From Pegoplata infirma (lineage: Eukaryota; Arthropoda; Insecta; Diptera; Anthomyiidae): 64,000 nt of DNA. Position 1 is the first letter of the stretch; every line of letters starts with the position of its first letter. A model generated the notes under the pieces. The model saw nothing but the letters and a program-made list of their open reading frames with translations, did no database searches and was not told the origin of the DNA. The translations under genes were made by a program, and so were the position numbers. This document shows positions 59,765-64,000 of this stretch, one piece after another. The stretch spans positions 200,594,581 to 200,658,580 of the forward strand of contig OY992537.1 of assembly GCA_963921195.1 (NCBI GenBank), given 5' to 3'.

Positions 59765-60279
59765 ATTGTTGTTATTGTTGCTAGTTGTAGCCGTTTTTTG
59801 TTGCTATTTGTAACATGAAACATATGTTTGTACTAGGTAGGGGCGATATTTTTTCTTTGTTTGAGGTTTAATTTCTGTGATATTTCATTAGAAAATGTTG
59901 GATATTAAAATTATAGGATACAAATCGTTTCATTCAATTGTTTGAACTTAAAGTAGCTCGCATTAACCAAAATAATTATTTAAACAATTTCCTGAAAAAA
60001 AAAACTTTTTAGTTTGAAATAGCCACAACCAAAAAATGGGTAGCCAGCCTATTGTTGTAACATGTTGGTTGTTGGAATTTGATCCCACATGAAATATCCC
60101 ATATGTTTATGTACGACTGAGGATATATTGAATTTTTGTTCAACATGCTTAATTATATTGACATCATATGCTTTGAAAACATTATTTAAAATACCCTACA
60201 ACATGATTTTGGGCATTAGAAGATTGCCATGAAAATGTTGTATAGAGCAGAGCTTCGAACGAATTAATTGTATTGATAA
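59765..60279. other. AT-rich DNA without recognisable gene
   Basis: No repeat ends or frames of interest were seen. Confidence 0.5.
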
Positions 60280-60715
60280 CACTGTGCAACAAGAAAAATG
60301 AGCCTCAATGGCTTCAACGCCATATGAAAGTAGACCATCAAATGGACAAAATCACCAAAGGGTTTTGCAAAGTCAGTTCGGATTTCTTTTTTATAGCCCA
60401 CTGAAGTTTTTATTTTTTTATCAAAGACGTTTGGAAAACGTCAAAAATACTATCTGAGCTTCAAAATATGATTTGATGTCTGCAGTAAAATTGTATGGCG
60501 GTTCTTTTCTTAGAACATTTTAACCCTCTAACTGCCATTTTAAGGGGTCATTTTAGTCCTTGTTTAAAAACTAAACACAGAAGTCTAATAAAACGTCCAT
60601 TTAGAGTGTTAAAATGTTCTTCAAATATTTTCCTCATAAAATTTCACTAGGGGTTGTCAAATGGTCAAAGTTTGTGCGACATGCGCAAAGTGCTTAAAAA
60701 GGTACTTGACCCTTT

Positions 60716-61427
60716 TTTATACCCTCCAACTACAGTATGGGGGTATACTCACTTTGTCATTCCGTGTGTAACGCATCGAAATATCGGTCGGGGACCCCAT
60801 AAAGTATATATATTATTGATCAGTGATCGATTCTAAGACATTCTAGCGATGTCCGTCCGTCCGTCCGTCTGTCCGTCCGTCCGTCCGTCCGTCTGTAGTT
60901 AACACGATGCAGTCCAAAATAAAAGAGCTAGATCCCTCAAGTTTGGCATAAATATGTCTAATGGTCCTAGGCAGGTTAAGTTCGGAAATGGGCCAAATCG
61001 GACCAGGGGGAAAAAAGTTCCCCCTTGAAGAACTAAACCAACCTCTTAAAAATGCTATCTTTTTTGACGTTTTTTTGTATTTTTGTGAACCAAATGAGAC
61101 ATTTTTATGTTCGTAGAAGTTTATAGTCCTGAGCTTTGACCCAGGGGATTAAAAATGTCTCATTTTTTGCCCGCCCCTCTTTTAGGGCGTGGATAAAAAA
61201 TAACTTAAATAATTATAAAACTATAATACTTAAGTGCACAAAACAGACAAAAATTAACTTTTAAACATATACCGTGAGGGCCAAGGAGTCACCCCAGCTC
61301 ACCGACCCCTCCCCCTACCTTGCCCCCCCCTTAAAAAAACGCCCCTGTCAAAATTTTTTTTTAATTTTTTTACATGTTGGAGGGTATAATAGATCCGGCA
61401 CAGCCGAATTTAACACTCTCACTTGTT
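60716..61427 (-). mobile_element. mini-me/DINE-1-like element, family 1, full length (0.71 kb)
   Basis: It begins TTTATACCCTCCAACTACAG, has (TA)n at 60805-60812, a core with GATCAGTGATCGATTC, (GTCY)n at 60850-60895, and ends GGAGGGTATAATAG, CCGGCACAGCCG and CTCACTTG. It is the reverse-oriented counterpart of 16774-17470. Confidence 0.85.
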
Positions 61428-61902
61428 TTAAATGTTTTTGTTTTTTTGCAAATAAACTTTTTTACATTGTGGAGGGTATTAATACATTCGCCAAAGTGGT
61501 ATTTAACTTTTTTACTTGTTTTTTTTTTATTTCGGCCCAAAAAAAAATAAAAAAAAAATTTGAATACTTTAAAATTTTTAAGCATTTTCTATATGCTGGA
61601 CGAACTTTCTGTCTTAGACGTGCCCTAGTAAAATTTGATGCAGAAAATATTTGTAAAACATTTTAACCCTCTAACTGCCTTTTTTATAGACTTTTTTGTA
61701 TTTATTTTAAAAAAGGACAAAACGGACCCTTGAAAATGCGAGCTAGAGGGTTAATTTGGTCAAAGAATAGAATCATTCTAAAATTTTATAAAACACATCA
61801 GAACATCATTTGTAGCTCAAAAGTATATTTGCACTGTTTTTTGTCGATATTTTTTAACACTGCTTTGTAAAAAAAAATAACAAACATTGATTATTTATAC
61901 TT
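61428..61902. other. Interior of the long-inverted-repeat element
   Basis: It includes another mini-me-like terminus at 61464-61520 (TGTGGAGGGTATTAATAC and TTTACTTG) of a further variant, then a partial copy of the right arm with TAACCCTCTAACTGCC. Non-coding. Confidence 0.5.
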
Positions 61903-62342
61903 GACCCTTTTCAAGCACTTTGCGCATGTCGCACAAACTTTGACCATTTGACAACCCCTAGTAAAATTTTATGAGGAAAATATTTGTAGAACATTTTAAC
62001 CCCCTAAATGGACGTTTTATTAGACCTCTGTGTTTAATTTTTAAAAAAGGACTAAAATGACCCCTTAAAATGGCATTTAGAGGGTTAAAATGTTCTAAGA
62101 AAAGAACCGCCATAAAATTTCACTGCAGACACCAAATCATATTTTGAAGCTCAGATGTGTTCTTATTATAGTATTTTTGATGTTTTCCAAACGCCTTTGA
62201 TAAAAAAAATGAAAACTTCAGTGGGCTATAAAAAAGAAATCCGAACTGACTTTGCAAAACCCTTTGGAGATTTTGTCCACTTGATGGTGGACATTGAAGG
62301 CATTGAGGCTCAATGCGATGACACAAAATTTGTTGCACAGAG

Positions 62343-62520
62343 TAATTAATTTACAAAAAGTTTAATTCTGTTTTAAAAAGTTTTGAATTATCATTCCTTA
62401 CTAGCGTTCAACACGAATTAATACAAAAGCTTAATTCTCAAAGCTTAAATCAAATTGAATTAGTTCCCAAGAAAATTGATTCGTTCCATCATTCAAATCC
62501 ATTACAAATTGAATGATGAT
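62343..62520. other. AT-rich spacer
   Basis: Short spacer with AAATTGAATGATGA just before the next mini-me copy; AAATTGAATGATAAG occurs again at 63030 after it. Confidence 0.4.
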
Positions 62521-62890
62521 TTTTATACCCTCCAACCACAGTATGGGGGTATACTCACTTTGTCATTCCGTTTGTAACGCATCGAAATATCGGTCGGGGA
62601 CCCCATAAAGTATATATGTTATTGATCCATGATCGATTATAAGACTTTCTGTGAATGTCCGTCTGTCCGTCCGTCCCGTCCGTCCGTCTGTGAGTCCGTC
62701 TGTCTGTAGATAACACAATGCAGTCCAAACTAAAACAGCTAGACTCCTGAAGTCTGGCACAAATATGTCATATGTTGATAGGCAGATTAAGTTCGTGAAT
62801 GGGCAAAATCGGGCATGGGGGAAAAAAGTTCCCCCTTGAAGAACTGAACCAACCTCTGAAAAAATACACTATTTTTACATATTTGTTTGT
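62521..62890 (-). mobile_element. mini-me/DINE-1-like element, family 1, truncated
   Basis: It matches the first half of the copy at 60716 (TTTATACCCTCCAACCACAG, the GATCCATGATCG core, (GTCY)n at 62658-62706 and the GGGGGAAAAAAGTTCCCCCT hairpin), but the CTTACTTG end is absent. Confidence 0.8.
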
Positions 62891-63115
62891 ATTTTTGTTA
62901 AATAAATGAAACATTGCATTTTAAGCATCTTCGTGTGTCAACGATCGGCTGTTGTTTTGTCAACGTCTCGTCTGCAACTTCCCACACAAGCATAAATGTG
63001 TGTGTATGTGTGTTGCGCTTCACTGTTTTAAATTGAATGATAAGAAAATTTCATCATTCAATTTGTAGTAGATTGATTTGGATAAACAAATAATACTGTG
63101 GTCGAATTTGACACT
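62891..63115. other. Spacer of ordinary complexity
   Basis: It contains GTGTGTGTATGTGTG at about 62998 and little else. No gene recognised. Confidence 0.4.
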
Positions 63116-63820
63116 TTTTATACCCTACACCACTCTGTGGTACAGGGTATAATGAGTTTGTGCTGATGTTTGTAACTACCCGAAATATTGGTCCTAGACC
63201 TACCTTCAAGTATACCGATCGACTCAGAATTATTTTTTGAGTCGATTTAGCGATGTCCGTCCGTCTGTCCGTCCGTCCGTCTGTCCGTCCGTCCGTCTGT
63301 CCGTCCGTCCGTCCGTCCATCTGTCCGTCCGTCTGTCCATCTATCGGTTTAAGCACGATACAGGTCGCAATTTTCAATCAATTGACTTGAAGTTTAAAAC
63401 TTAAGCCTCTTTTGGCCCAAGGACGAAGCCTATTGAAATTGGAGAAAATCGGTCCATGTTAACCCCTAGCCACCATACACACGCCCCCTTTGGATTAGGC
63501 TTAAATGACTCTAATAACCGTATTATAATAGATATCGCTTTAAAATTAAGCAGGTAATCAAATTTTGTATTCACAAATCAACATTCCAAATTTCAAAGAA
63601 ATCGCGTAAGTCCTTCTGGTAGTCCCCATACAAACCACCCTCCCGATATTCACATAATTCCCTCAAAATTCATAAAAATGGAAATATTTGATAAAAAATT
63701 TTTTTATGTGTTCAACGTGAACTTAGTAACCTAATCAAATCGCAATATAATTGGACCATTTTTGGACTTAGTTCCCCCATAAAAAAATTTCGACCGATAT
63801 TCAGTTAAATCGGTCTATTG
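63116..63820 (-). mobile_element. mini-me/DINE-1-like element, family 2, interrupted
   Basis: It is nearly identical to 18537-19215: TTATACCCTACACCACTC, the GATCGACTCAG core and (GTCY)n at 63256-63342, longer than in the other copy. The match breaks off after CGGTCTATTG, where other sequence begins. Confidence 0.85.
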
Positions 63821-64000
63821 TAGGGATGCCAAACGGGAAATCCCGATCCCGAAAATCCCGGGATTTTCGGGATTTATAAAATCCCGAATCCCGGGATTTT
63901 TTTAAAAAAATCCCGAAAATCCCGAAATTTAAAACATTGAAATTTTCAACTAAAAACAATTCGGATTTGAATGAATTGAAGTATCACTTATTAAAATCAT
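63821..64000. mobile_element. Probable left end of an hAT-like transposon (runs off the window)
   Basis: TAGGGATGCCAAACGGG starts exactly where the family 2 mini-me copy is broken, followed by a palindromic run of AATCCCG/CGGGATT strings to 63930. hAT elements commonly begin with TAG/CAG plus RGNTG-like ends and make 8-bp duplications; GTCTATTG just before would be the duplicated target. The other end is not in the window. Confidence 0.5.

Larger units (their letters stand above)
60280..62342. mobile_element. Long-inverted-repeat element with CACTGTGCAACAA ends, interrupted
   Basis: The left arm (60280-60715) returns in inverted form at 61903-62342, about 435 bases with moderate divergence. 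Shared strings include GTTTGTGCGACATGCGCAAA, AACATTTTAACCC and CAGTGGGCTATAAAA. A family 1 mini-me copy is inserted between them. A further partial direct copy of the arm lies at 61617-61860. No transposase is visible; the superfamily is unknown. Confidence 0.8.

Noticed and set aside
62155..62349. 64-codon open frame in the right arm of the inverted-repeat element
   Set aside because: The corresponding left arm does not preserve the frame; listed only as a possible relic.

Overview
This window reads as transposon- and satellite-dominated DNA from a higher (brachyceran, probably calyptrate) fly. The evidence is very high A+T, two RNase H-bearing non-LTR retrotransposons of LOA/I-like type, many dispersed elements with (TA)n, a short core and (GTCY)n as in dipteran mini-me/DINE-1 (Helentron-related) repeats, Tc1-type and Helitron elements, and sites matching TATCGATA. 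I found no convincing host protein gene, tRNA or rRNA. The only long open frames belong to the two retrotransposons.

Layout. 1-3166: 3' part of a non-LTR retrotransposon, intact through RT, RNase H and a C-terminal zinc motif, with a (CCTAA)n tail. 3167-10060: AT-rich DNA with decayed mini-me fragments, a small 35-bp minisatellite, a decayed reverse-strand fragment of the first retrotransposon, and a TA-type MITE family with CACTCAAAA ends. 10061-15057: a nested stack in which a mini-me element appears to be split by a Tc1-like transposon (214-bp inverted ends, TA duplication, decayed reverse-strand transposase), itself split by a second, 5'-truncated LOA-like element with a 12-bp target duplication. 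15058-22940: more CACTC MITEs, mini-me copies and foldback elements with CCCGGCTAAAAA or CCCGAGTAAAAA ends. 22941-27296: a 1.1-kb array of the 35-bp repeat and a 300-bp tandem repeat.

27297-57236 is about 30 kb built on one 48-bp satellite. The core (28.5-44.6 kb) is nearly homogeneous and the outer part (46.3-57.2 kb) is strongly diverged. Each unit holds an 18-bp perfect palindrome and a near-palindrome with TATCGATA, the DREF site, and several CGATA motifs, which BEAF-32 binds. Three non-autonomous Helitron-like elements interrupt it: one with textbook ends and A/T target (37351-39855), and two in opposite orientation that form a 3.4-kb-arm inverted pair carrying large 16-bp arrays. 57237-64000 returns to nested MITEs, a long-inverted-repeat element split by a mini-me copy, and a probable hAT end cut off by the window edge.

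The autonomous retrotransposons could supply reverse transcription for themselves. The Helitron, mini-me and MITE copies have no coding capacity here and would depend on proteins encoded elsewhere. The nesting gives a relative order of insertions, and the satellite is the most unusual feature of the window.
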